64,000 bases of DNA from Lathyrus oleraceus. Its lineage: Eukaryota; Streptophyta; Magnoliopsida; Fabales; Fabaceae. Numbering within the stretch: position 1 is the first letter of the stretch; each line of letters begins with the position of its first letter. The DNA is taken from assembly GCF_024323335.1 (NCBI RefSeq), contig NC_066579.1, forward strand, positions 253,573,575-253,637,574, given 5' to 3'. Positions 32,549 to 44,873 of this stretch are shown piece by piece. The notes under the pieces were generated by a model. That model worked only from the letters and a program-made list of their open reading frames with translations, had not been told where the DNA came from and made no database searches. The translations under genes were made by a program, and so were the position numbers.

Positions 32549-34235
32549 ATGGCCCACTCAAATGAGAAAGATTCTTACAATGCCAAGCCTCCTGTTTTTG
32601 ATGGAGAAAAGTTTGATTACTGGAAAGATAGAATCGAAAGTTTCTTTCTGGGTTATGATGCTGACCTCTGGGACATTGTCACAGATGGATACAAACCTCC
32701 AACCTTAAATGGAGCTGAAGTTCCCAGAAGCAAAATGTCAGAAGATCAGAAACGTGTTTTCAAGAATCACCACAAGGCCAGAACAATACTTCTAAATGCT
32801 ATATCATACAACGAATACGAAAAGATCACCAACAGAGAGACGGCTAAAGATATACTTGACTCTCTGAGGATGACCCATGAAGGAAACTCCCAAGTCAAGG
32901 AGACGAAGGCTCTGGCGTTGATCCAGAAATATGAAGCCTTCAAGATGGAAGATGACGAAGCTATAGAAGCTATGTTTTCCAGATTCCAAACTCTTATTGC
33001 AGGTCTTAAAGTGCTAGACAAGGGATACACGACTGCAGATCATGTTAAGAAGATTGTCAGAAGTCTGCCAAAGAAATGGAGACCTATGGTTACTGCTCTG
33101 AAGTTATCAAAGGATCTGAACAGTATCAGCCTTGAAGAACTTGTTAGTTCTCTCAGAAGCCATGAGATAGAACTAGAGGAGGATGAGCCTCAGAAAAGGA
33201 ACAAGTCAGTGGCGCTGAAGTCCAGACCTGAAAGACGGAAGTCAGACAGAACCAAAGCTCTCCAGGCAGAAACTGCAGATACTGACGACTCTGAACCTGA
33301 AGACTCTGATGATGAAGAAGAACTGTCCTTACTAACCAGAAGAGTTAAGCAACTCTGGAAAAGAAGGAACAACAACAACTTCAGAAGATCAAGACCCAGA
33401 GGGGATCGATCAGAGTCAACTTCAAAAGGTAAACCTAATAAAGATATTACCTGTTTTGAATGTAAAGAAATAGGTCATTATAGAAATGAATGCCCCAAGC
33501 TGAAGAAAGATAACTCTAAGAAAGAAAGCTTCAAGAAAAATGCCTTCAGAACAAAGAAGGGATTAATGGCCACCTGGGACGATAGTGAATCCGAATCATC
33601 AGAATCTGACTCTGATGAACAGGCCAACGTAGCTCTTATGGCTACCACATCCAGCAGCTCAGATGAAGAATCTGAAGAGGTATTTTCTGAACTTTCTAGA
33701 TCTGACTTAGAATCATGTTTATCAGAAACTCTTACCTCTCTTCAGAAACTAAAACAAAAAGTTAAAGACATTAAAGGCCTTCTTAAAGCAAAATCTGAAG
33801 TATGTAGTAGACTTGAGACAACAATTCTAGCACAAGATGATACTATCAGATCTTTAACGTTAGAAAAAGATGGAGCTAAAACCAAAAGCTTAGAATTAGA
33901 AAAAGCGTTGTCTCAAGCACCATAAACTTCAAATGAAATTATTTATAAATATGAAGAAGCCTTTCAACAATTTCTGAAGAATGGGATAAATAGGAGTATT
34001 ATGGCATCCATGATTTATGGAGTAGGTCAGAATAATAAAAGGGGAATTGGGTATGATTCTGAGGAAAATAAAACCTCTACCAGTAACCAAATTAAATCGC
34101 CTTTTTCATACCACTACACACACACACAGGAACACAAATTTAAAAATGCTAGAAGACCCAAAGTTGTAAGAAACTCTGGGAAGACTAATCTAAAAGGACC
34201 CAAGAGATTCTGGGTACCGAAAGATAAGATTATCT
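32549..34235 (+). pseudogene. E2 copia gag
   Basis: The ATG at 32549 opens MAHSNEKDSYNAKPPVFDGE; the frame is also open a few codons upstream, but without an ATG. The N-terminal part is the copia gag domain (FDYWKDRIESFF, ILDSLRMTHEGN). A CCHC knuckle CFECKEIGHYRNEC lies near 33450, then an acidic Ser/Glu-rich stretch and a coiled-coil region. A TAA at 33923-33925 interrupts the frame, which then reopens in phase (NEIIYKYEEAFQQFLKNG) and runs into WVPKDKIIYVADIL before a frame change to the protease. In some SIRE elements gag and pol are also separated by a stop, so this one may or may not be a defect. Confidence 0.82.
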
Positions 34236-36272
34236 ATGTTGCAGATATCCTATGCAGCAAAGTTCAGACACCAGTCATGGTACCTGGACTCTGGATGCTC
34301 GCGACATATGACGGGAAGAAAGTCTATGTTCCAAAGCCTGGAACTTAAAGACGCTGGCTTCGTAGGCTTTGGAGGAGATCAGAAAGGAAGGATCAGAGGC
34401 TCCGGAACTATTGGTAACGGTACTATTCCCTCTATATCTGATGTTCTTTATGTAGAAGGATTAATGCATAACTTGTTATCCATAAGTCAATTAAGTGATA
34501 ACGGTTATGATGTAATCTTTAATCAAAAAACGTGTAAAGCCATTAGTCAGAACGATGGCTCTGTCCTTTTCACAGGCAAGAGGAAAAACAACATTTATAA
34601 AATAAATCTTTCTGATTTAAAAGATCAAAATGTTAAATGTTTAATGTCAGTTCACGAAGAGCAATGGGTATGGCATAGACGCTTAGGCCACATTAGCATG
34701 AGAAAACTTTCTCAGCTAACTAAACTTGAGTTAGTCAGAGGCTTACCTAAACTGAAGTTTTCTTCAGATGCTCTGTGTGAAGCTTGCCAGAAAGGAAAGT
34801 TTTCAAAAACATCTTTTAAAAAGAAAAATGTTGTTTCTACCTCCAAGCCTCTGGAGCTTCTTCACATTGACTTATTTGGTCCTGTGAAAACAGCATCAGT
34901 CAATGGAAAGAAGTATGGACTAGTAATCGTTGATGATTACAGCCGCTGGACATGGGTAAAATTCCTAAAGCACAAGAGTGAGTCTCACTCTGTATTCACC
35001 AGTTTCTGTTCTAAAGTGCAAAAAGAATTTGACTCTAAAATTGTTAGAGTCAGAAGTGATCATGGTGGAGAATTTGAAAATAAAGATTTTGAAGAATTAT
35101 TTGATTCTAATGGAATATCCCATGATTTCTCCTGCCCTAGAACTCCACAACAAAATGGAGTTGTAGAGAGGAAGAATAGGACACTCCAAGAAATGGCCAG
35201 AACCATGATCAATGAAACAAATGTAGCAAAGCACTTTTGGGCAGAAGCTGTAAATACAGCGTGTTACATTCAGAATAGAATCTCTATTAGACCTATTCTG
35301 GAAAAGACTCCCTATGAACTGTGTAAGGGAAGAAAACCCAACATTTCTTATTTTCATCCTTTTGGATGCATTTGCTTTATATTAAATACTAAAGAACATC
35401 TAAACAAGTTTGATTCCAAAGCACAGAAAGGTATTATGTTAGGATACTCAGAACGCTCTAAAGGCTATAGAGTATACAACACAGAAACCAAAATTGTGGA
35501 GGAATCAATTCATGTTAGATTTGATGATAAGCTTGACCCTGAAAAGTCAAAGCTAGTTGAAAAGTTTGCAGATTTAGAGATCACTCTGGTAGAATCTGAG
35601 AAAACTCCAGAAGCAACTGTCACTCCAGACTCTGAAGAAATCAAATCTCCAGACATTCCAAGGAAAGTTAAAAGTCGTATTAACATATCTGAAGATTTGA
35701 TTCTGGGAAACAAAGATGAACCTGTTAGAACCAGATCCACCTTCAGAACTTCTGAAGATATTCCTCTGGGACTAGTGTCTCTGATTGAGCCTACGTCCTG
35801 TGATGAAGCTCTTCAAGATAACGATTGGGTGGCAGCTATGCAAGAAGAGTTAGATCAATTCTCCAAGAATGATGTCTGGGATCTCGTTCCTAAACCCAGA
35901 GGCACTCATGTCATTGGAACCAGATGGGTTTTCAGAAACAAACTGAACGAGAAAGGAGAAGTTGTCAGAAACAAAGCCCGACTGGTAGCTCAAGGTTATA
36001 GTCAACAAGAAGGTATTGATTATAATGAAACCTTTGCTCCAGTCGCGAGGTTAGAATCTATTCGTCTTCTTGTATCTTTTGCTATTAATCATTCTATCAA
36101 ATTATACCAAATGGATGTCAAGAGTGCATTTCTAAATGGTTATATTTCAGAAGAAGTGTATGTAAATCAACCTCCAGGTTTTGAAAATTCAAAATTTCCA
36201 GAACATGTTTTCAAACTTAAAAATCTTTATATGGACTTAAACAAGCTCCCAGAGCTTGGTATGAACGTCTGA
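34236..36272 (+). pseudogene. E2 pol: protease, integrase and start of RT
   Basis: Protease WYLDSGCSRHMTG with the catalytic DSG; integrase zinc finger WHRRLGHISMRKL ... CEACQKGK; core LLHIDLFGPV, RSDHGGEFEN and NGVVERKNRT (the D-D-E triad); then the linker and RT start (NDVWDLVPKPRGTHVIGTRW, ARLVAQGYSQ, DVKSAFLNG). The frame differs from gag and ends at 36272 because a run of A near 36217 is one base short relative to the conserved KLKKSLYGLKQ-type block. The break removes the RT active site from this frame. Confidence 0.87.
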
Positions 36273-37315
36273 GCAATTTTCTTCTGGAACAAAATTTTAT
36301 CAGAGGGAAAGTTGATTCTACACTCTTCTGTAAAAATCATGAAAATGATCTCATGATATGCCAAATTTATGTTGATGACATTATTTTTGGTTCTGCTAAT
36401 ATCTCTGTTTGCCAAGAATTTTCTAAGTTAATGCAGGCAGAATTTGAAATGAGTCTAATGCAAGAACTAAAGTTCTTTCTGGGAATTCAAATCAATCAAA
36501 CTCCAGAAGTCACGTACATTCATCAAAGCAAGTACATTAAAGATGTTCTGAAAAAGTTTGACATGACTGAATGCAACTCTGCAAAGACTCCTATGCACCC
36601 AACTTGCATTCTGGAAAAGGAAGAGGTAAGCAACAAGGTTTGTCAGAAGCTCTATCGAGGTATGATAGGCTCTCTTCTCTATTTAACTGCTACTCGTCCT
36701 GATATTCTCTTTAGCGTCTGTCTTTGTGCCAGATTCCAATCAGATCCTAGAGAATCTCATTTAACAGCTGTTAAGAGAATTCTTAAGTATCTGAAAGGAA
36801 CTCCTAACCTGGGCCTGATGTATGAAAAAACATCAGAGTATAGGCTTTCTGGTTATTGTGATGCAGATTATGCAGGAGATAGAATAGAACGAAAAAGCAC
36901 ATCTGGAAATTGCCAGCTTCTGGGAAACAATCTAATCTCCTGGGCTAGCAAAAGACAGTCAACTATCGCTCTATCAACTGCAGAAGCAGAATATATCTCA
37001 GCATCACTGTGCACAACTCAGATGCTCTGGATGAAACATCAGCTAGAAGATCTTCAAATCTTTGAGAGTAACATTCCTATCCTTTGTGATAATACTGCTG
37101 CTATTTGTTTGAGTAAGAATCCTATTTTACATTCCAGAGCCAAACACATAGAAATTAAACATCATTTTATTAGAGACTATGTTCAGAAAGGAATAGTAAC
37201 GCTGAAGTTCATTGATACAGAACATCAATGGGCAGATATCTTTACTAAGCCTCTAGCTGAAGATAGATTTCTTTTCATCTTAGAAAATCTGAACATTAAA
37301 AATTGTCCTGAATGA
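36273..37315 (+). pseudogene. E2 pol: RT active site and RNase H
   Basis: Continues in the original frame, open from 36353: the YVDDIIFGS active site, LKFFLGIQINQTPE, RPDILFSVCLCARFQ, AVKRILKYLKGTPNLGL, RNase H SGYCDADYAGD, RKSTSGNCQLLG, ALSTAEAEYISAS, LHSRAKHIEIKHHFIRD and a terminal EHQWADIFTKPL. The domain is intact by motif, but it is disconnected from the upstream RT by the one-base loss. Confidence 0.87.
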
Positions 37316-37804
37316 AGTATGGCTCTGAAAAATATAAAATAAGATTCTGATAAAAACAAATATGATTCTGCCTCTGACTCTGATGCTTCTACATTGTTAA
37401 GAAGATATCTGAGTTAGAAATCTTCAGAACCAATCTCTTGGTATTCCTGAAGATCAGATACATCAACGCGTGGAACTCTGAAGCGTCAAACTTTAGAACT
37501 TCTAGACAGCTGTCAAGAAATTCAAAAGGCAGACGTTTGAGTTTTCCTCGAGCAGTATGCAAACTGTGGGATTAGACATTCATTTATGAGCTGTAATCAT
37601 TTTTCCCCCCAAGCGTGCCATTTTGAGTTTTGTGTCTAACGCTGGTATGTGTGTCGTTTTGCATGCGTTTTTACTTAGGTATATAAACACTTTTCTCACA
37701 TTTCACACACTTATCACTCTTCACTCACTCTTAAACCCTAAACCCTCTCTCGAAGTTTTCTCTGCAACTCCTTCAGTTCTTCATCTTCTTCATCAATTTT
37801 CTTC
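37316..37804 (+). other. E2 pol to env-like spacer
   Basis: No conserved frame. It contains many CTCTGA/TCAGA words and a pyrimidine-rich stretch before the next ATG (37680-37800), possibly the leader of a subgenomic or spliced env-like transcript; inference. Confidence 0.5.
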
Positions 37805-40352
37805 ATGAATCCTCAAGAGCAAGAAGTTTTTAACTTCTCCCAACAAATGGAAGCCAGTTCTAATCCCCAAACCTCAAACACTCAAACACCCACTGTTACA
37901 GGCGTTACCACAACCCCTGTTTATCAAGAACCTCACATTTTGGATCGTGAACGCCACATTCATCTTGCAACCTCCTTTGAGAATTTGGATGTACTGTGTG
38001 AATCGCTGGTAGATTTTGAGAATTTGAGAAGAAACGGTGTTGATCTTACTGAAGATCTTCACAAGCAAGGTTGGGAGAACTACTTCAACAGGCTTTATGG
38101 TCCCATTTACCCTCTTCTCGTCAAAGAATTTTGGAGACATGCTGATGCAGATGACCAGTTCATTGTTTCTTTTGTTCTGGGAGTGAAGATTGTCATCACT
38201 GAAGCATCAATTGCTTCCTTGCTGAACATGGAGACTACTGGAGGAAAGAGGATTTACAACATTCCTCCAAGGTCAAAGCGCATCACAGAAGTCATTAACC
38301 CTACAATCTTCAAATCAAACGCTGAGGGAAACCCCTCTAAGAACAAGGAGCTTCATCAGAACCTCCGAGTTTGGTTGAAAATAATTTTGGGAACAATTCA
38401 CCATCGCCCAGCCTCCAACTCCTCTGATTATATTAATGCTGATCAGAAACTCATCTTATACTGCATTCTGAAAGGTATCAAGATCAATCTCCCTGTTCTT
38501 CTTTTCAAATATCTAAGGGATTCTGTCAAAGACTCCAGAAACAGCTTGAAGCCAAGATCTTACATCCCTCTGGGAAGACTTCTTTCTGATGTCTTCATTG
38601 AGCATGGATTGGTTGACCAGCTGGAAAAGGCGAAGCTGATGGATGATCTGGCTATAGAAACTGGAAAGCCTCTGAATGCCAAAAACCTGAAGAGCATGGG
38701 AATCATCAAAGAGATCAGAGTCAAGCCTACTATGGATGTGACCTGGGAAGCTCTGAAGGATCAGAGGAAGATGCCTCATGGCCTTGAAAGGTTCTTCAAG
38801 AATGAACCCAGAGATGCCATTGCTATCTACCTTCAGCGTCTGCTGGATGAAGGTATTGATATTTCTGATTTCAGAATTGAAGACTTTTTGGATTCAGAAG
38901 AGGATTTGGTCAGATACAAAAGAGGCCTTTCTGAGAAGAAGATAGCTGAGGAAGCAAGGAAGGCAAAGAAACCCAGACTTGGAGAATCTTCTGGAACCAA
39001 AGCTCCAGCTCCTCTGAAAGTCTCTTCTTCTTCTGGTAAGTCCATTCCTCCTGTTACTTCTGTAATACCTATGATGGCCTCTTCTACTCCTCTCCCAACA
39101 CCTCCCTTATTTTACAACCTCTGAAACCCCTCCTTCAACCATCAGAACCTCTCAACCTCCACCTGTTCTAAAAGTTGCTCGTAATTTCACAACAACCTCT
39201 GACCCCAATCAACTATATCACCACAACACTTCCTCTTCCTCATCCTCTGGACCAGAAACACCCCCATACTTTAGTGTTTCTTCATCATCATCCACAGAAC
39301 ACTCTGACCCAAACTCCCCAACAATAGCTGAAATCTATGCTAAAAATTTCGCTCCACAACCCACAAAACAATCTGAAGTAACCTCCACCCTCCGAACTTC
39401 TCTTCCACAACAAACAACCACCATCTCCTCTGAAAATCAAACTTCACTTCCACCACAACAAACAACCACCACACCCTCTGAAACCCAACCATCTGTAATT
39501 CGACCATCTGATCCTTATATCACCCCACCAATTATTCCCGCTGTACCTGGACCAGACTCTGACCCATTAGACCTAAACCCACTCTATGCTTCATCCCCCA
39601 GTCTTCAACCAGAACCAGATTCTGAATTTCAAGCAGAATCTGAACCTCAACCAGAATCAGAAACTGAACCTCACTCTCTAAATCTCAGCCCTCAAAACTC
39701 TCCACCTCATTCACCTGAACCTGAACCTGAACTTACCATACCTACCCTTGAGGAGGCCATTATACAGGTTGCAGAAGCTTCAGTCCAGAAGATCAAGTCT
39801 CTGGCTAAAAACTCTGAAGTTAGTGATGATCCTGAATCTGTTAGGACACACTGGAACAGAGTCATTAGTTGGATGACCTCTGAGTCTTATAGGCTGAAGA
39901 GTATCTCTGAACAAGTCAGAAATGGCTACATCAGAGACTCTGAGGAAAGACTCCAAGAGAGTCTGGCTAGAGAAGCTGAGGCCAGAAGATTAGAGGAGGA
40001 AAGATTGGCTAGGGAAGCTGAAGAAGAAGCAAAGAGGTTGGAAGAAGAACGACTGGCAAAGGAAGCAGAACTTCTAAGGATTCGGGAAGCTGAAGCCAAG
40101 GCTCAGGCAGATGCAGAAGCCCAAGCTGCTGCTGAAGCTGAAGCTCAGCAGGCTCTGATTCAGGGGGAGTCTTCCTCTGCGATCCCTCTGATTCTTAACA
40201 CTCTGAAAGAGATAAAGCAAGATCAGCAAGAGATCAAGAAAGATCAGAATGAGCTTCGTGCCAGGATGGACAAGCAAGATGCTTTGAATGAAAACATCCA
40301 GAACATGTTTGCCATGTTGCTTCAGAGACTTCCTCAACCTCCAAACCCTTAG
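37805..40352 (+). pseudogene. E2 env-like ORF with coiled-coil C-terminus, one frameshift
   Basis: From ATG 37805: MNPQEQEVFNFSQQMEASSN, then the conserved core (NLDVLCESLVDFENLRRNGV, WENYFNRLYGPIYP, LVKEFWRHA, IASLLNMETTGG, LRVWLKIILGTIHH, LILYCILKGIKINLPVLL), ending out of frame at 39124. The other frame continues without a stop through a Pro/Ser/Thr-rich region to a Glu/Ala/Arg coiled coil (ARRLEEERLAREAEEEAKRL) and stops at 40352. A one-base difference near 39108 explains the split. The same protein family occurs, decayed, in E4. No convincing signal peptide or membrane span is seen, so the envelope name is only conventional. Confidence 0.8.
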
Positions 40353-40803
40353 GCACTTAGGATTTATTTTGTTTGCTTGCCTAGTATTTTTGCTTCTGTC
40401 TTTTTTAGCTCTGATATTCTTCTTTGAATCTGATGTTTTTGACTGTTGTTTGCCTTTGTGCTTTTTAATGAAGTGTTTTTCTCTTTATTATTCTTTTTAT
40501 TTTTTATGCCTTTTTGATTATGCCAAAAAGGGGGAGAAATTATTAAATAGCTCTGATGAAAATTATGTCTAAAACCTTAAACATTCTGCAACAATTGTAG
40601 AAATAGCTCTGATATAAATAGCTTTGATTAAATAACTCTAACATTAAAATTAAGAAATTGCAGAATGTTTTCAGATCTCATTGCTTGGAAAGCTCTGGTA
40701 AGAACTTCTGAACTCCCTAGCGCTAACTCAGGGGGAGCTTTTGTCTATCTGATCTAATATTTTTCATGTTTCATCTGATAATTTTATTTGTTTTGTCATC
40801 ATC
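40353..40803 (+). other. E2 3' UTR with extra polypurine-like tracts
   Basis: Besides the true tract there are AAAAAGGGGGAGAAA (about 40524-40538) and CAGGGGGAGC (about 40729). Repeated purine tracts upstream of the LTR are common in SIRE-type elements. Confidence 0.6.
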
Positions 40804-40817
40804 AAAAAGGGGGAGAT
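40804..40817 (+). other. E2 polypurine tract
   Basis: AAAAAGGGGGAGAT directly before the 3' LTR start TGTAAGAAC. Confidence 0.88.
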
Positions 40818-41895
40818 TGTAAGAACAAAAATTGTTCTACAACAGACTCCATGATTTTGATGATAACAAAGGATGAAACCAAAAATGGCACCCTAACGAA
40901 AAGTTTCTAAGTGTGCAGGGTTCTAAAGAAAGAAGAAATAAATCTGATGATGTCATCAGATGCACAACAAGATCAGATACAAATTATCAAGTATCAGAAG
41001 CACCTAAAGTGGAATCTCGTTTCAAGAAGCTCTGACTCTGAACAAAACTACAAAGTATCAGAAGCATCTGAACATGAAGTAAAGTCTAGAAGCTCTAACT
41101 CTGATCAAATGCCTTCTGTAAACTCTGAAGTTATTCAGCGCCATCTGAACTTTCAAGGGATAACATCAGAAGCCAGATTCTCAGATACACGAAGACTCTA
41201 ATCAGAATTGTTAATCATGATGAAGTAACGTTTAAGCCAAGTTAAAGTTCTGCAAATGGATTTCCTCAATTAGAAAGAGACGTTAATCTCCTCTTCCAAG
41301 AGAGAAGATACTACTTGTGGTAAGTAGTCACTTCTAAAAGAAAAAGTCTCCTGCAGAAGCTATTTATGGAATGGCGTAACTACATCTTTATATCCAACAG
41401 ATTCAACTCTACTTCAACTCTACTTCAACTCCTATAAATAGAGAAGAAATCTCATTCAGTAAGCAAGAAATCACTAGCCAAAACTATACTGAAATTATAT
41501 CACGCTCAAGAAAAACATCTCTGTTCTTCAAAGATTTTCACTAAGCTTTTGCTTATCAAGTGTATAATTTGTTCTTAAGTTTGTAATATTTGCTTTCTTA
41601 GAAGCACTCTAGATTACACATCTTGTATCTATTTTATTTGATTTCCTCAAGTGACTCTTTGTAGTCTGTAGACTTGAGAGGACTAAGAGATTTTCTTCTC
41701 TCTTAGGGGTTGTTTGTAATCTTTCAAGATTAGTGAATTAAGTCCTTGTTGAAGGCGAAATCACCTTGGCCGGGTGGACTGGAGTAGCTTTGTGTTATAA
41801 GCGAACCAGTATAAAATCATTGTGTGATTTCATTTTGCAAAAGCGCTTATTTTTCAAACAATTCAAACCCCCCTTTCTTGTTTTTCTCACCTTCA
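40818..41895 (+). mobile_element. E2 3' LTR
   Basis: 1078 bp, identical by eye to 31388-32465. TATA box at 41433-41440. Confidence 0.93.
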
Positions 41896-41900
41896 AGAAC
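41896..41900. repeat. Target site duplication of E2, right copy
   Basis: AGAAC, matching 31383-31387. Confidence 0.92.
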
Positions 41901-42076
41901 TACACCAACACACTCATCAAACCTTCATCCACTTGAGTAGCCAGAATAGATAGAAGCTTCCCATGACGAGCCTTGAAATCCAAGGGATCTAATACATAGG
42001 ATGTGAAATTCCTTAGCTCTTTCAAGTCGGGTTGTTTGAAACTGTACTTCTTCGTATTCCTTCTTTGTCTTTCCAT
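41901..42076 (-). pseudogene. E1 ORF1, N-terminal part
   Basis: From ATG at 42076: MERQRRNTKKYSFKQPDLKE, LRNFTSYVLDPLDFKARHGK and LLSILATQVDEGLMSVLV at the E2 border. The frame resumes at 31387 with YDPLYRCF, so E2 interrupted ORF1. The open stretch extends upstream to 42175, but MERQ is the more plausible start. Confidence 0.75.
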
Positions 42077-42975
42077 GTCTGAAAATTTGCAAATAGACCT
42101 CTTAAGTTCTTTGAATTTTTTTTCACTATTGATGATATGGATGTGAATGGGTGCATGAATGCATGGATGCAACAATCACACTCAAGGATCAAGTAAAGCA
42201 CACTAAATAAAGGTCATGGGATGGATCATGTCATCCTTAATATCAATCATCCATTTTGGTGGAATATGGTTTACACCTTATCAACACCCAAGTTCCATTG
42301 ATATTAAGGATACACAAGAATGGATCAACCATGAATCAAGGGTTTGTTGCAAGTCATGAGCGTGGAGTCTCGGTTAAGAACCACCCAAAGGGAGTGTACT
42401 AGGGTTTAAACCTGCCAAACATGTTCTACAAGAGGTTCCCATAGTCATCATCCCATCTTTCAGATATTATCGGATAAACGACTACTCGTATTCCAAAAAT
42501 ATTCTCAAGAGAGACTCTTATGAGTGTAGTATCACGTAACAATCGTATCAAATCTTACACTTGAACGACCTTCGCATACGTCTTAAGAAAAGGCCAAGAT
42601 GGGCTTGGTAAACTAAGGTCCTTGGCTTCTAAAGTCTATATTGGAAAGAGTAATGCCTAACCACGACTACTCGTGTGACATTATTGATCCCAACATGACC
42701 TTCACCAAGTGAATGGGCTTGCAAGTCAACTTCCTAAGGAATAACTCCACACAAGTTTACAAGACTATGCCATTCTCCTATCCTAAGTGTACTCGAGTTC
42801 AGGTATAGAACTCATCTCACAAAGATCACCAAGCATAGAAGGAATTAATATCCAAGCAATTCAATCATTACATACAATACGGTAATCCCAAATTGCACAA
42901 AAAAATATGCCACAAAATAATATACAACACAATACAACAAATATGAAAAGTAGGCAAAATCCACTAGGCAAATTT
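42077..42975 (-). other. E1 5' UTR between PBS and ORF1
   Basis: Noncoding. The part next to the PBS matches, inverted, the 5' UTR of H (63611-64000), sharing GTTCTATACC, AACTCGAGT and GGATAGGAGAATGGC words. No other feature is seen. Confidence 0.7.
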
Positions 42976-42993
42976 CCCCAGCAGAGTCGCCAC
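42976..42993 (-). other. E1 primer binding site (arginine-tRNA type)
   Basis: The minus strand reads GTGGCGACTCTGCTGGGG five bases inside the LTR end. The same site follows the LTR of H at 63594. Use of an arginine tRNA is established for Ogre elements. Confidence 0.82.
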
Positions 42994-44847
42994 TTTTCTG
43001 TAGCGGGGTATTCGTTACCATTAGAAATATTGACTAATTCCAAGGTAAACCATACAAGTCGAGTCGCCACCGCACTTCTATTTATCCAAAGGAATGGTTA
43101 GAAAGCGAACAAAAACCTAAAAGTTTTATCGAATAAAAAACTAGTAAAAATGTCAGAGATCAGGGTAAGGGGGTTGGTTATGCAATGGGAAGGTTTTAAT
43201 AACCCAAAACATCCTAGGTACTCCTAGGGAGCCCTTTTCACATTTGTTGTACGGTTGGTATTTTGTGAAAATTTATTTGTGCAAACATGATTGAAGAGAT
43301 AAGAAGAGAATATACAAGTTATTTACAATTTTGTGTTTGGATGGATAAACCCATTGCCTACGTACCATCTTAAAAAAAGATTAGGATCAAAACCTCGTAG
43401 TTCGGGGTAAAAATCTCAAAAAAAGAAATTGGTGAATTGATTGGTCCAAAAGCCTTAAGGTCTTTTGTTATCCAAGGGAGAAAACTCAACCTAAGACCAC
43501 AAATCCATCATGTGAGGATAGCTTCAACATGCTAGCGAGGAGTTAACCCTATAATAAGCATGGAAGACTCATTGTCCATCACTAAGGATATAAGTGAGTA
43601 TTACATATACCTTAAGGATAACTCAAACCTAATAGCTAAAGGTTATGAAAAGTTTTAGTAAGAAAGTGGCCATTGAAACCATAAAATCATTTGAATGGGT
43701 TATATTTACCAATGAAAAGTATTTACAAAATGTGGTCAAAGTTGACTTAAAGATTCAATTCAAAATAAGTGTTATGAAGAGAAAGTTTGAAAATTAGAAG
43801 CATAATGCTTAGGTTTCTAATGTTTGAAAACAAGTGTTAATGTTTGCACAAAAGTTTTATCTTGGGTTAGAATGGAGAGAAGAAGAAAAATGGCTAAAAT
43901 CCTAATCATACAAGAGATGAAGGATAAGAAACAAGACCAAAAATGGAGTTCCTCTCTTGAGATGATATTCATGATCCAAGTAGCTCCCATCATTTGGAAT
44001 ATGCAAGCAAAATAAGTGTAAGCTCAAGCAATCAAATTAATCAAGCAAGCTCTTAGAAGATCCCCAATGGCTCTTGTATCTTTTAATTTGGATGAACATG
44101 GCAATGGTTCTTCAATTTGGCTCAAATAGGATTCCCTAGCACAAAAGCACACACATCAAAAAGTTCCATGAAGTAAATCAAGAATGGACAAAAGGGAGTT
44201 TAGAGATTTGGTCCATCTTCAACATTAGGCCTTTTTACTCCAATTTTGCATAGGCAATGTCCTAGAAACTAAGTCCATTTGTCCATTTTTGCATTTTATC
44301 CACAACAATCAAAACAAAACACAAGCACAATAATATATACACAATTATGTGCTCAAGTGAGCAAAAGGCAAATTGCATTAACATAAACATGTGCTCAAAT
44401 GAGCAAAGGAAAAAGCAAATGAATAATATGTACAAGAATAGTAAATTGCATAAAGGTAAAGAGCAAGAATTAAATGTTAATGGTTAATGGTTAGTGTTAG
44501 AGTTAGTGTGCCATAAGGCAATTTAGCGCTATGTTAAGCAATCGTAATTGGACTTATGTAGAAGTCACAACTATCTGAGGCCTATCAATAATACTGTAGG
44601 CAACAACATAAGTTAGAGATTTTGATTAGTGAATCAAACTCCTACAACTTTCCATGCCAAAAAGAAGATGAGAAATGATCTTGTATTGATTTAGGTTCTT
44701 TGCTTGATTAGGAAGCAACCTATCCTTAATGCAAAGCCATTCACTTGATCCATGATCAAGTTGAATTAGATTTGAATCAAGGAAGGTTAGACCTCCATGT
44801 ATCAAGGCTAACCACCAATCTTTAACTCATTGATCAAAAAAAGAAAA

Positions 44848-44873
44848 AGAAGAAGAAGAAGAAGAAGAAGAAG
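44848..44873. repeat. (AGA)n microsatellite in the E1 5' LTR
   Basis: About eight AGA units within U5. Confidence 0.9.

Larger units (their letters stand above)
31388..41895 (+). mobile_element. E2: complete SIRE/Maximus-like Ty1/copia element (10,508 bp)
   Basis: Two 1078-bp LTRs (offset 9430) that look identical, the perfect duplication AGAAC, PBS TGGTATCAGAGC, gag, pol in copia order (protease, integrase, RT, RNase H), a long env-like ORF and a purine tract AAAAAGGGGGAGA. It is inserted antisense to E1 inside ORF1. Identical LTRs indicate a recent insertion, yet one in-frame stop and at least three frameshifts are present, so this copy relied on a helper or decayed afterwards. Confidence 0.93.

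Noticed and set aside
42976..42993. A tRNA gene fragment
   Set aside because: Only 18 bases match a tRNA 3' end and they lie next to an LTR end, so this is a primer binding site.
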